Positions 8,125 to 16,804 of a stretch of DNA of 64,000 bases are shown here, in pieces. Within the stretch, counting starts at the first letter, position 1. Each line of letters begins with the position of its first letter. A model generated the notes under the pieces. The model was not told the DNA's origin. It saw only the letters and a program-made list of their open reading frames with translations, and searched no databases. Origin of the DNA: Runella salmonicolor. Its GTDB lineage: Bacteria; Bacteroidota; Bacteroidia; Cytophagales; Spirosomataceae. Made by a program: the position numbers and the translations under genes. The DNA lies in the NCBI RefSeq assembly GCF_024158025.1, contig NZ_JAMZEL010000003.1:62001-126000 (forward strand). Reading direction: 5' to 3'.

Positions 8125-8523
8125 TCAAGCTTCCATCGCATCATACACCACTACTTTGCTCCACAAATGGGAGTAGTTTTTGATGAATTCTTGGTGAATC
8201 GGATGGTCTTGGTATACCTTTTGCCCCGCCGTGTCGTCAAAAAACATCAACTCCGATACATCCCAACTTGTATCTACTACATCTCTTTTTTCGGTGCTTG
8301 CTAATACTCCCACGTGTAGTTTACGGATGGTCTCTATTTTTGAGAGGGTTTTTACGCCTTCTACCAGTTTATCACGGTCGGCTACGGAGCCTGGGTTTTT
8401 GAGCCAAAAGAAAACGTGGTGTACAAGCTGCTTTTTGGGCGCAGCTGCGATGACGTTGGCAACCACCCCCGTTCCGACGAGGGTAGCGGCGGTTAGAAAT
8501 GAACGACGATTTGATTTTTTCAT
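8125..8523 (-). CDS. Dabb domain (stress-responsive A/B barrel) protein, exported
   Basis: A 132-residue protein with an N-terminal signal that has a twin-Arg-like start (MKKSNRRSFLTAATLV) and a cleavage region near AAAP (about residue 28). The rest is a Dabb alpha/beta-barrel domain: VHHVFFWLKNPGS opens it with the conserved His, and FDDTAGQKVYQDHPIHQEFI carries the conserved D-H-P-x-H. Dabb proteins are dimers of varied or unknown function; export of this one is notable but is seen in other Bacteroidota. The start at 8523 is preferred over an ATG 30 bp upstream because it gives a proper signal peptide. Confidence 0.85.
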   Translation of the reverse strand: MKKSNRRSFLTAATLVGTGVVANVIAAAPKKQLVHHVFFWLKNPGSVADRDKLVEGVKTLSKIETIRKLHVGVLASTEKRDVVDTSWDVSELMFFDDTAGQKVYQDHPIHQEFIKNYSHLWSKVVVYDAMEA

Positions 8524-8584
8524 AAAAGAATTAAATAGGTGAGTACCCGACAAAAATACGAAAAGAGGTTTGACTTAACTTCCG

Positions 8585-10423
8585 TTATTCTACGGTGACA
8601 GATTTTGCCAGATTTCGGGGCTGGTCCACATTGCGTCCGCGCATTACGGCCACATAGTACGAAAGTAATTGTAGCGGAATGGATGAAAGCAACGGAATCA
8701 GGATGTCGTGCGTTTCGGGTACTTCAATCACAAAATCAACCATGTTCGGAATCAGCTCATCGCCTTCGGTCACGATAGCAATCACGCGGCCTTTACGGGC
8801 TTTTACTTCCTGAATATTGGAAACGATTTTTTCGTAGGAACTGTCTTTGGTAGCAATAAAAACTACCGGCATGTCTTCATCAATGAGCGCAATTGGGCCG
8901 TGTTTCATTTCGGCCGCGGGGTATCCTTCGGCGTGGATGTACGAAATTTCTTTCAGTTTCAAAGCCCCTTCCAACGCAACGGGAAAATTCAGCCCCCGCC
9001 CCAGATAGATGAAATTGCGGGCGTAGGTGAAAATATACGCAATTTCTTTGATGCGGTCGGCGGCTTTGAGCACTTGCCCCACCTTTTGCGGAATCGCCGA
9101 TAGGTCGAGGAGCAATTGTTGGTAGAGTTCTTCGGTGATGCTACCCCGTTTGTGGGCAATGGCAATAGCCATTTGTGTCAACACAGTCACTTGTGCCGTA
9201 AAGGCTTTCGTACTTGCTACGCCGATTTCGGGCCCCGCGTGGGTATAGGCTCCCGCGTGGGTTTCGCGCGCAATGGATGACCCGACCACATTGCACACGC
9301 CAAAAATGGTCGCTCCTTTCGATTTAGCGAGCTGAATGGCCGCGAGGGTATCAGCGGTCTCGCCAGACTGAGAAATGGCAATGACGAAGTCGTCTGGGTT
9401 GATAATAGGGTTGCGGTAACGAAACTCCGAAGCGTATTCGACTTCTACGGGAATTCGGGCGAGTTCTTCAAAGACGTATTCTGCCACCAGCCCCGCGTGC
9501 CACGACGTGCCACAACCTACAATAATGATGCGTTTGGCTTCGGCGAGTTTGTCCATGTAGTCGCTCAGGCCGCCCAACTGCAAGGTTCCCTCTTCGCTGT
9601 TGACCCGTCCGCGCATACTATCGGCAATGGAGCGCGGCTGTTCGAAGATTTCTTTCAGCATAAAATGGTCATAGCCGCCTTTTTCAATGGCTTCCAATTC
9701 CAGTTCTAACTTTTGAATGTAAGGAGCTTGGCGTTCATTTTCGAGATTAACGATTTTAAGCTCTCCTTGTCGTACCAAGGCCACTTGGTTGTCGTCTAAG
9801 TAAATGACATCTTTGGTGTATTCAATGATGGGGGTAGCATCAGACGCAAAAAAGAATTCATTTTCGCCCACGCCAATGACCAACGGGCTGCTTTTGCGGG
9901 CGGCAATCAGCTGCGTGGGGTCATCTTCGGAGATTAAAACGATGGCGTATGCACCCACCACCTCCTGCAAGGCGAGACGTACGGCCTCTTCCAACGAACA
10001 ATTGGTTTCTTGCTGAATGTCTTCAATGAAATGGACCAAGACTTCTGAGTCTGTTTGTGAACGAAATTCGTGGCCTTTTTTGAGTAATGCCTGTTTTAGA
10101 CTGTCGTAGTTTTCGATGATACCATTGTGGATAATGGCCAGTTTTTTATGGTTTGAATAGTGAGGGTGAGCATTGATATCATTTGGCTCTCCGTGGGTGG
10201 CCCAACGCGTGTGGCCGATGCCGACAGTAGCGTGTAAATCTTTGTTTTGGAGTTCATTTTCGAGGTCAATGACTTTACCTTTCTTTTTGTAGATTTTTAG
10301 ACCGTCTCCATTGAGCAGCGCTACACCAGCACTGTCGTAGCCTCGGTATTCGAGACGTTTGAGACCCTTCAGGATGAGAGGACACGCTTCGCGGTGGCCC
10401 ACATACGCTACAATTCCGCACAT
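8585..10423 (-). CDS. glmS: Glutamine--fructose-6-phosphate aminotransferase
   Basis: A 612-residue GlmS, the first committed enzyme of UDP-GlcNAc synthesis, cytoplasmic. Residue 2 is the nucleophilic Cys (MCGIVAYVGHREA). The class II glutaminase domain spans about 1-220 with HTRWATHGEPND and HNGIIENY. Two SIS domains (about 285-430 and 455-600) bind the sugar phosphate, with GCGTSWHAGL and SQSGETADT. The C-terminus NLAKSVTVE is the family tail. The length is normal. It heads toward the Dabb gene, 61 bp away. In Bacteroidota glmS, DUF4270 and the short GT5 gene commonly lie together, as here. Confidence 0.98.
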   Translation of the reverse strand: MCGIVAYVGHREACPLILKGLKRLEYRGYDSAGVALLNGDGLKIYKKKGKVIDLENELQNKDLHATVGIGHTRWATHGEPNDINAHPHYSNHKKLAIIHNGIIENYDSLKQALLKKGHEFRSQTDSEVLVHFIEDIQQETNCSLEEAVRLALQEVVGAYAIVLISEDDPTQLIAARKSSPLVIGVGENEFFFASDATPIIEYTKDVIYLDDNQVALVRQGELKIVNLENERQAPYIQKLELELEAIEKGGYDHFMLKEIFEQPRSIADSMRGRVNSEEGTLQLGGLSDYMDKLAEAKRIIIVGCGTSWHAGLVAEYVFEELARIPVEVEYASEFRYRNPIINPDDFVIAISQSGETADTLAAIQLAKSKGATIFGVCNVVGSSIARETHAGAYTHAGPEIGVASTKAFTAQVTVLTQMAIAIAHKRGSITEELYQQLLLDLSAIPQKVGQVLKAADRIKEIAYIFTYARNFIYLGRGLNFPVALEGALKLKEISYIHAEGYPAAEMKHGPIALIDEDMPVVFIATKDSSYEKIVSNIQEVKARKGRVIAIVTEGDELIPNMVDFVIEVPETHDILIPLLSSIPLQLLSYYVAVMRGRNVDQPRNLAKSVTVE

Positions 10424-10573
10424 AGTAAGAGATGTTTTAGATGAGTTGAGGGACTCTGCCGTTTTTAAAAAAAATTATCAACCTAAAGAGCCCTAAAAAC
10501 TTTTTTAAAAAACTTATTTTAGTACAATAAATATACCTAAAATTCTCGAAATTTACTGAAATATTACAAAAAC

Positions 10574-10608
10574 AAAAAGAGAGCGGAAGTTTTTCCGCTC
10601 TCTTTTTA
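10574..10608 (-). terminator. Bidirectional terminator below the DUF4270 gene
   Basis: A perfect 15-bp stem, AAAAAGAGAGCGGAA (10574-10588) with TTCCGCTCTCTTTTT (10593-10607), and a 4-nt loop. Read on the minus strand it lies 26 bp after the DUF4270 stop codon and ends in T. The arms are A/T-flanked on both sides, so it can work in both directions. Confidence 0.9.
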
Positions 10609-10632
10609 AATCCAATGTTTATCGTTATTTTT

Positions 10633-11991
10633 TTACTTAGTCACGGTATAGAAGATCCTTAACTTCACGTTTTCTGGGGTGGGGTTTATGGTAAAACGGT
10701 CCACCTTATTGTTGATAAACGGATAAAAACTTGTTAAGGCTTGGTTGCCCGATACGTACGATTGTAGGGTAGACCCTTGACTCGTTGGCATCAGCAACAA
10801 AGCGTTACTTTTCTTAAAACCGATAGAAACCGCCTGTAAATACGTGGTAAGTACGAAGTTATAGTTACGGAATTTAGAGGTGTACGGGACGATTTGCGGC
10901 AAAACATACGACTGAAAAGTAGCGCCATCTACTGGGAGCAGTAATTCGGTATCTCCTTTTGACCTTAAGACTCGGTTGGTTTCGTCGGTTTCGGCCATCG
11001 TAAGGGTACTAGGTAATCCGTATAGACCTCCAACATGCTCAGGTTGATTGGGCACGATATTTAACTCTGCACGATTGATGGCAACGCGCCCATCTCCGAA
11101 TAATTTTGATAAATACGGAAACTCAACCTTAGTCACAATACCGAGGGCATCCTGAACATAATTCAGGCCTTTGGTTTGGGCGGCGGGCAAAGGTTTCAAC
11201 GGTTGAATTTGGCTCAAGGCAGTTCCTTGGCGGTCTGCTTGCATTTGGTTAAAGCGCTTCAGCACAGGAACCCGAAATACGTACGCGATGGTGTCGTTGG
11301 TAATGTGATAATAGAGGTTCAGGCTGATTCCCGAGGTTGCAGGAGAAAACCCTATCACCATTCCATTGCTTGCCGATGGCACCAACGTAAAACCTCTGAG
11401 CTGCTGCGCAAATTTAAGCGCCGTGCTGCCTTCCGTTTTTCCGCTCAAATCCAGCAGCTGCTGTCCTAATGTGTTAGGAAGTTTAAACTGGAACGTATTG
11501 TTGGTTGAAGGAGTCGGATTGAATTTGACACTGGCTAGCGCGGCCGCGTCGTACGGAATGCTGCTGTTGTTATAGTAATTTTTGCCCGTTCTGAGCGAAT
11601 CACTCAAACGATGAAGTTTTACCTCAAAGGGTTGGAGCGTATCGCCATACAGGTAAGAATACGCAACATTCAGATGAAGTGAATCAAAGACGTAGGTATT
11701 GGTACTGCCGTCTGAATTGAGGTTGAGTGCTTGCCCCATCTCAAAGAAGGGTTGTGCCGAAACCCGACCAAAAATCGGGTCGCGGTAGTTCCCTACGAGC
11801 ATTTGTTGCGCATTGGAAGTACGAACTGAATCCAAAAGAACGGTGCTGGTGCGAACGGTAACGGTGTCGGTAAACTGTACCTCTGCGATTACTTCGGGCG
11901 GGAGTCCGATTTCTTTCGGGGCTTCGCACGCTGCCAGCAGAATAGCAAAAGCGATGACCAGGAAGCCGGCTGTTTTAGCCGGCCAATTCAT
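10633..11991 (-). CDS. DUF4270 family lipoprotein
   Basis: A 452-residue exported lipoprotein. The signal is residues 1-20 with lipobox LLAAC (Cys about 21). The body has the features of DUF4270: VQFTDTVTVRTSTVLLDSVRTSN near the start, a segment ending in NYRDPIFG, and a C-terminal half rich in beta strands with the conserved LNIVPNQP. The function of DUF4270 is unknown; the family is confined to Bacteroidota. The ATG at 11991 is chosen because it gives the lipoprotein signal. It overlaps the 3' end of the GT5 gene by 17 bp, which indicates translational coupling. Confidence 0.87.
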   Translation of the reverse strand: MNWPAKTAGFLVIAFAILLAACEAPKEIGLPPEVIAEVQFTDTVTVRTSTVLLDSVRTSNAQQMLVGNYRDPIFGRVSAQPFFEMGQALNLNSDGSTNTYVFDSLHLNVAYSYLYGDTLQPFEVKLHRLSDSLRTGKNYYNNSSIPYDAAALASVKFNPTPSTNNTFQFKLPNTLGQQLLDLSGKTEGSTALKFAQQLRGFTLVPSASNGMVIGFSPATSGISLNLYYHITNDTIAYVFRVPVLKRFNQMQADRQGTALSQIQPLKPLPAAQTKGLNYVQDALGIVTKVEFPYLSKLFGDGRVAINRAELNIVPNQPEHVGGLYGLPSTLTMAETDETNRVLRSKGDTELLLPVDGATFQSYVLPQIVPYTSKFRNYNFVLTTYLQAVSIGFKKSNALLLMPTSQGSTLQSYVSGNQALTSFYPFINNKVDRFTINPTPENVKLRIFYTVTK

Positions 11992-12784
11992 TATATAAGT
12001 TGTAATAAGCGTCGGTATAGTTTTCGTCTTCTTCAACCAGTTCAAGCTTGCGTTCGGGCAATTCATCAAGGATTCTGTTTAAACTTTCACTAAAATCATC
12101 ATCAGCTTTTACTACGGCATCGGCATACGCACATCCAATTTTGATAAAACCTTCAAAATCGGCAGAACGCAGATGCGCCAATGCCTCATCGCTGACGTCC
12201 ATGGCTTTGGCTTTGTCTAAAATATCGCCTTCAAATTTGTAGTTGAAAGCGTTGTTGTAGACGGTGAAAACACACTTTGTATCCTTAAACATCGGATCGT
12301 TTTTGTAAGTGGTTTTCAGGTAAAGGGGAATAAGGGCGGTCATCCAGTCGTTGCAGTGAACGATATCGGGAGCCCATCCCAATTTTTTAACGGTTTCGAG
12401 AACTCCCTTGCAAAAGAAAATGGCGCGCTCATCGTTATCGTCAAAAAAGTTGTTGTCCTTGTCTAAGAAAACGGACTTTCGGTGGAAATAGTCTTCGTTG
12501 TCGATAAAATAAACTTGTAATTTGGCGCTTGGGATGGAAGCCACCTTGATTACCAGCGGTTTCTCATCGTCACCGACTGAAATATTAATACCAGAAAGGC
12601 GGACCACTTCGTGGAGGCGGTTTTTGCGCTCATTGATGAGACCAAAACGTGGTACTAATATGCGTATCTCCATGCCCCGCTCTTGCATCGCTTGGGGAAG
12701 TTTTCTTACGTAGTCGGCTACCTCAGTGATTTGGAGAAAGGGATTTATCTCGCTGGCTACATACAAAATCCGTAGTTTACTCAT
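11975..12784 (-). CDS. Glycogen/starch synthase N-terminal domain protein (GT5-like, short)
   Basis: A 269-residue protein matching only the N-terminal Rossmann domain of GT5 glycogen synthases (about 475 residues): LRILYVASEINPF at the start and DIVHCNDWMTALIPLYLK near residue 145. The catalytic C-terminal half is absent, and the substrate loop that reads KTGGLADV in true synthases is ITEVADYV here. It is therefore unlikely to make glycogen. Such short versions next to DUF4270 and glmS are widespread in Bacteroidota, so this is a conserved form and not a fresh truncation. The length, terminal stop and overlap with the next gene look intact. Confidence 0.87.
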   Translation of the reverse strand: MSKLRILYVASEINPFLQITEVADYVRKLPQAMQERGMEIRILVPRFGLINERKNRLHEVVRLSGINISVGDDEKPLVIKVASIPSAKLQVYFIDNEDYFHRKSVFLDKDNNFFDDNDERAIFFCKGVLETVKKLGWAPDIVHCNDWMTALIPLYLKTTYKNDPMFKDTKCVFTVYNNAFNYKFEGDILDKAKAMDVSDEALAHLRSADFEGFIKIGCAYADAVVKADDDFSESLNRILDELPERKLELVEEDENYTDAYYNLYNELAG

Positions 12785-12830
12785 AGGCTTTGGTAAAGCT
12801 TGATAGGATTGGTTTTGAAGAAAAATTTTG

Positions 12831-12861
12831 CAAAATTATACAAAATTTTGGCGATTTTCAA
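12831..12861 (-). promoter_or_regulatory. Candidate promoter of the GT5-DUF4270 unit
   Basis: On the minus strand TTG (12859-12861), a 20-bp spacer and TAATTTTG (12831-12838) match the Bacteroidota TTG...TAnnTTTG promoter. It lies about 47 bp before the GT5 start codon. Confidence 0.5.
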
Positions 12862-12880
12862 CCATATTCCCCGAGATTTA

Positions 12881-12909
12881 TTTGATATGGCCGAAAGATA
12901 TTACCTTTG
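12881..12909 (+). promoter_or_regulatory. Near-consensus Bacteroidota promoter
   Basis: TTTG (12881-12884), a 17-bp spacer and TACCTTTG (12902-12909) match the consensus TTTG N17-23 TAnnTTTG exactly. It lies 28 bp before the ATG at 12938 and fixes that start, because an upstream start would lie ahead of the transcript. Confidence 0.75.
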
Positions 12910-12937
12910 TTGCCTAAAATTCTCCTTTATCGAATCT

Positions 12938-13189
12938 ATGAAAACTCCTTTGGTTGAGAGCTTGGTTGGTTGGGCCACGTTGGGCTTTTTTATTTTGTGG
13001 GTTATGGAATTCCGTCGGACTCAATTTCAGGAAAGCTATTGGCTCTTAATGCTTAGCCTATCGTGTCTTCTGGGTTTTCAATACCTGCGCTATCGTCGGG
13101 GGGCAGTGCCACTTTTGGATAAATATGATCCAAAAAAAGAAGTGAAACCCAAGGCGACAGTGAAGCCTTCGCTTAAAAAGAAAAAATAA
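12938..13189 (+). CDS. Small membrane protein, function unknown
   Basis: An 83-residue protein with two predicted transmembrane helices (about residues 5-22 and 33-47) and a basic, Lys-rich tail ending KPSLKKKK. I do not recognise a family. A perfect promoter 28 bp upstream supports this start over an in-frame one at 12800. It stands alone, divergent from the GT5 unit and convergent to the UbiA-like gene with an 18-bp gap. Confidence 0.7.
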   Translation: MKTPLVESLVGWATLGFFILWVMEFRRTQFQESYWLLMLSLSCLLGFQYLRYRRGAVPLLDKYDPKKEVKPKATVKPSLKKKK

Positions 13190-13207
13190 GTCTATCACGT
13201 TGATTTT

Positions 13208-14062
13208 CTACAATAACCAGAGGCTAATTAAAAAAATACCGTCGCCCAAGGGGCGATAACGTTCGTCGGGAAGTACTTTGGCCGAAGAGCGTTTCAGCAC
13301 GTGCATACACCCGCTCATCACAACGACGACGATTGCGGCCCTGACGCAATACCGATAAGTGGTGAAAATAATCACGGCCAATGCTCCGACGATAATCAAT
13401 CCCAGCAACCAATTCAGGACCGAGGAGACCGTTTCGGTACCCCACGCGATAGCGAGTGAAAAGCCTTCGTCCAGCTCCAGGGACTCAAACCATGAGAACA
13501 GTAATAAATTCTGGAAAGCCAATAAGCCATATAAACCCATCAACACGGGACTTTCCCACGCGAGGGTAGTCTCGGTCAGGATAGCAGGCCCCCAGATGCC
13601 TGCGGTGTATACAATCGCTACCAGCGGCTCTTTAAAAACCTGAGCCGTATGTTTGGCAGAAATCCGGAAGGCAAACCCCAAATAGAGGCCCACTAAACTG
13701 GCTAACCCGACGCCAAACCAAAGGACTTTTGAGGGTATCCAGAACAGAAGTACCAATGAAATCAAGCCCAATCCCAAAAGAATTTTAATCAACCAAGCTT
13801 CGTTTTTAACGTGAAAATCGTGTCGAGGAGTAGGGGAGTGGTCGGATTTACGATTGTCTAATAAACGGTCGGCGACGTAAATCATAAATACGGCAATTCC
13901 TACCAAAAGCGTGGAGGCCCACGAAACTTTCCCGTGGCCGTCGGGCAAACGGCTCGCAATGATGTGGGTGACGACGGCTCCCGCTACCACGTCCAAACTA
14001 AGCCAATGTGCTCGTTTGAGGTAATAGTTAATGATAAAAGCCGTATCTTGAAGCCACTGCAT
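13208..14062 (-). CDS. Polytopic membrane protein, possibly UbiA-like
   Basis: A 284-residue integral membrane protein with seven to eight hydrophobic helices. A polar loop near residue 65-78 reads IYVADRLLDNRKSD, which resembles the N-D-x-x-D or D-x-x-x-D prenyl-diphosphate motif of UbiA-family prenyltransferases at the right place between helices 2 and 3. The second Asp motif expected near the C-terminal half is not clear (ESLELDEGF may be it). The family call is an inference; the protein could be of unknown function. It is 51 bp after the thioesterase gene on the same strand. Confidence 0.6.
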   Translation of the reverse strand: MQWLQDTAFIINYYLKRAHWLSLDVVAGAVVTHIIASRLPDGHGKVSWASTLLVGIAVFMIYVADRLLDNRKSDHSPTPRHDFHVKNEAWLIKILLGLGLISLVLLFWIPSKVLWFGVGLASLVGLYLGFAFRISAKHTAQVFKEPLVAIVYTAGIWGPAILTETTLAWESPVLMGLYGLLAFQNLLLFSWFESLELDEGFSLAIAWGTETVSSVLNWLLGLIIVGALAVIIFTTYRYCVRAAIVVVVMSGCMHVLKRSSAKVLPDERYRPLGDGIFLISLWLL

Positions 14063-14113
14063 ATGGACAAAAATTGTTAGAATGAAGGATTTACGAGGTG
14101 AAGCGGAGACGGA

Positions 14114-14638
14114 TTAGCCTTTCGCTTTCAGGCTGTGTTTTATTTCACGAATGCGCTCATTGAAGTTCCAGTTGTGAAAGTCGACGTTTGGGAGGCAGGT
14201 CGTTTCCAGATAATCCATAACCGTAGGCGGGTGAATCACGCGTTCTCCTTGCCGTACATCAATGTATTTGGAGGTTACCCAAAGTACATTTTTGAGTTGG
14301 GTACGGGTGTCGTCGGTCATGTAATACTCCGTGACGGTGGTATCTTGATTAAAATAAATCAATCGGGACGTAATCCGAACCCATTCGCTTACCATGGCGG
14401 GACGCACATAGGCAATCTGGTGTTGGTAAACCACCCAACTTTGGCCCAATTCCCGAAAAAGGCGTCCGAAGTTGAATTCGTAAAGTTTGGCTACTTGGTC
14501 TTCGCGGGCGTTGAAATAATAATCAAAGTATTTAGCGTTGTTGAGGTGTTGCAAGGGGTCGCAATCCTGAAAACGAATCACCATGCGCGATTCGGGTTCT
14601 TTGGGATATTCTTTGCCGGGTATACGTTCAAAAAACAT
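14114..14638 (-). CDS. Acyl-CoA thioesterase, hotdog fold
   Basis: A 174-residue single hotdog-domain protein of the 4-hydroxybenzoyl-CoA thioesterase type. The N-terminal motif RFQDCDPLQHLNNAKYFDY holds the catalytic Asp and the H-x-N turn typical of YbgC/FadM-like enzymes. SWVVYQHQIAYVRPA and WVRITSRLIYF follow as expected strands. The C-terminal 40 residues extend past the usual domain. The substrate is unknown. It lies between the UbiA-like gene and the methyltransferase gene on the same strand. Confidence 0.85.
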   Translation of the reverse strand: MFFERIPGKEYPKEPESRMVIRFQDCDPLQHLNNAKYFDYYFNAREDQVAKLYEFNFGRLFRELGQSWVVYQHQIAYVRPAMVSEWVRITSRLIYFNQDTTVTEYYMTDDTRTQLKNVLWVTSKYIDVRQGERVIHPPTVMDYLETTCLPNVDFHNWNFNERIREIKHSLKAKG

Positions 14639-14745
14639 GAGAGTAACGGTAAAACGTTGTAAAATAATTGATTGGTGAGGCGTTTTTAGGCCAGCACCAG
14701 GGTGAGTTAAACGTTAAAATGGGTTGTACGATTAATGGATGATGA

Positions 14746-15921
14746 TTAATCTTTCACTTTACGGCAAACCAGCAGCCTTTTATCGGCGTTGGCGAGCGTT
14801 GTGGCCAGCAAATATACGTCACCCCCGTCTTTTAGTTTTAGTTTTTTGCGAAGTTCGTCGGTAGTACCGGGGAAATTTCGGAGGGTAAGGTTTGCTTTTT
14901 CGCTTGTTAGATAGGGCGTAAGCGCTTTATTATCAGCTTTTACCGTGGCAATTAGTTCAAAGGTTCTGCCAGGAAATAGCCGTACCAGCCTTTCAGAAGT
15001 ATAGAGGTGACTGTGTGGGGCAATTTTAGCAATTTGGTATTTTGCGGCGACTGTTTTAAACGCTCCTGCTTTCAAAATGGCGGCGTTGGGTTCGTAAATG
15101 TACCGCAGAGGGGTACTGAATTCAACAACGGTATCTGACTCCTCTGACCAGTAAAAATCAAAGATTTGTTGGCTGCCGTCGTTCTTGAAATTAATGGTTT
15201 TGATGACAAGGTCGGTAGCGGGTGTTCCTATTTCCAATAATAATTCTTTGCACTCATTTTCAACCGCAACTACGTGAACGACCCTGATTTGCGGCACTTC
15301 CAACAACGTCTGTGTTAGGTCTAACAAAGGCGATACTTTCACAAGGATGTGGTGCGCCTTCTCCAAAAATAAAGTCAAGTGCTTGGTGACGTCGGGCTCG
15401 CAATCCCCCAATCCTACCACTCGACGTTGGTCGGCGGTGCGGCGGGCGGGGTCGAGATAAAGCCAATCCACTTTGCCCGTCAACCGTTGTAAAAAAGCGA
15501 TGGAATCGTTGCAAATACATTCGATGTTGGGGGTGTTCAGGATGTCGAAATTGTGGCGTGCGCGCTCGACCAGTTTTTCATTTTGCTCGATGTAAGTGAC
15601 GGATTCAAAATGTTTTGAGAAATAGTAAGAATCAATTCCCATGCCACCCGTGCCGTCAACAATCGTTTTTGAGGCTGTTTGACTCATGATGTCGGCTTTG
15701 TAACGAGCGGTGGCTTCGGAAGAGCTTTGTTCGACCGACACAGCGGGCGGGAATACCAAACGAGGCTCGGCACACCAGCTTGGTAGTTTTGTACGGGCCT
15801 TTTGCCGAGCCTCAATTTGGGCAATGACAAACTCTTTTTCTTTGCCGTATTTGAGCCGTAAAGAAGTCGGATTTGCCTGACTGTTTTGTTGAATAAAAGC
15901 GATTTGTTCGTTAGATAGCAT
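14746..15921 (-). CDS. THUMP-like class I SAM-dependent methyltransferase
   Basis: A 391-residue protein. A Rossmann methyltransferase domain lies in the middle: the SAM loop IVDGTGGMGIDSYYF near residue 90, the acidic YIEQNE after strand 2, and the catalytic-site-like LYLDPARR near residue 155. The C-terminal third matches the THUMP-like domain seen in this family (RLFPGRTFELIA, LRNFPGTTDELRKKLKLKDG). The substrate is probably RNA, by family analogy. The start at 15921 is chosen because it begins LSNEQIAFI and overlaps the upstream stop codon by 11 bp; an ATG 18 bp further upstream is possible. Confidence 0.87.
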   Translation of the reverse strand: MLSNEQIAFIQQNSQANPTSLRLKYGKEKEFVIAQIEARQKARTKLPSWCAEPRLVFPPAVSVEQSSSEATARYKADIMSQTASKTIVDGTGGMGIDSYYFSKHFESVTYIEQNEKLVERARHNFDILNTPNIECICNDSIAFLQRLTGKVDWLYLDPARRTADQRRVVGLGDCEPDVTKHLTLFLEKAHHILVKVSPLLDLTQTLLEVPQIRVVHVVAVENECKELLLEIGTPATDLVIKTINFKNDGSQQIFDFYWSEESDTVVEFSTPLRYIYEPNAAILKAGAFKTVAAKYQIAKIAPHSHLYTSERLVRLFPGRTFELIATVKADNKALTPYLTSEKANLTLRNFPGTTDELRKKLKLKDGGDVYLLATTLANADKRLLVCRKVKD

Positions 15922-16630
15922 TGTATTTAGCAACGGCAACCACGAGATCGCGCTCAGTTTTTATGTCTAATTTTTCTTGTTCCATCAGTGCTTTTAAGGC
16001 TTCCTCTTTGTCAGACAGAGCGCCGAGTACTGACTTTTTATTCTTTTTGATTTTCGTCAGGCTGCCGTCGGTTTTGAGTAAAAAATATTCGTTGGCATCC
16101 TCAAAGGTATCGTAGCGCACGTTGTTGCTGTAAGGGTCTTTATAATCGGCTTTTTTTAGGGTCTTGCTGATTAACTTTACCAAGCTGGTTTTCCCTTGGT
16201 ATAAGGTCAAAAAATAGATGTCGCGCATGTCGTATTTTGAGGTATGTGCCGAGGGGTACCTTTTAAATTCAAAATTTGCTTTAGTGACGGGGTCATTGAT
16301 AATGAATGAATTAACTTGGTAAGGAAATACAATGATTGAATCTCCGCCGGGGCGTTTCATGACCAATTCTTTGGAGTAAGCGTTGTATTTAAGGGGGACT
16401 TCTTTGAACACACGTCCATCCACAAAGGCCATTTCTCCGCTAATCCATTCGGAAATAAAAAAAGGAGAGCCCTTTAATCCTTCATAGCGGCTGTCGAACG
16501 ACGAAGTCATGTAGTTTCCCATGTTTAGGCGCCCGTCTACGTCGCGGATGAGGTTATTGGCGTTTTCGGTTTGGGCCAAAAGCGAAGTACAAGAAGCGGT
16601 CAAAAAGGCAAAAATTAGTATTTTTTTCAT
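15911..16630 (-). CDS. Secreted protein of unknown function
   Basis: A 239-residue protein with a Sec signal peptide (residues 1-19, cleavage after SLLAQ). The mature part is mainly beta, with a motif-poor sequence (GLKGSPFFISEW, FKEVPLKYNAYSKEL) reminiscent of small Bacteroidota outer-surface proteins, and an alpha-helical, Lys-rich tail. I cannot name the family. It overlaps the start of the methyltransferase gene by 11 bp, so the two are translationally coupled, though a shared role is not evident. Confidence 0.75.
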   Translation of the reverse strand: MKKILIFAFLTASCTSLLAQTENANNLIRDVDGRLNMGNYMTSSFDSRYEGLKGSPFFISEWISGEMAFVDGRVFKEVPLKYNAYSKELVMKRPGGDSIIVFPYQVNSFIINDPVTKANFEFKRYPSAHTSKYDMRDIYFLTLYQGKTSLVKLISKTLKKADYKDPYSNNVRYDTFEDANEYFLLKTDGSLTKIKKNKKSVLGALSDKEEALKALMEQEKLDIKTERDLVVAVAKYNAI

Positions 16631-16742
16631 GGCTTTTTATTTAAAAAAATCTTCCGCAAAGTAATCGAAAGTAGGTTATCTTCAAAAGCTTACAGGCGCA
16701 AATTTAATGAATAGGGATGGGTGCTAGAGATAAATGGAAAAC

Positions 16743-16786
16743 AAAAAAATGGGGAGGCCGACAATCTGCCCGCCTCCCCGTTTTTT
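16743..16786 (-). terminator. Terminator of the DUF4175 gene
   Basis: On the minus strand GGGGAGGC (16772-16779) pairs with GCCTCCCC (16751-16758), followed by ATTTTTTT. It lies about 20 bp after the DUF4175 stop codon. Confidence 0.9.
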
Positions 16787-16804
16787 ATGTAGTCCCGATG
16801 AGGG

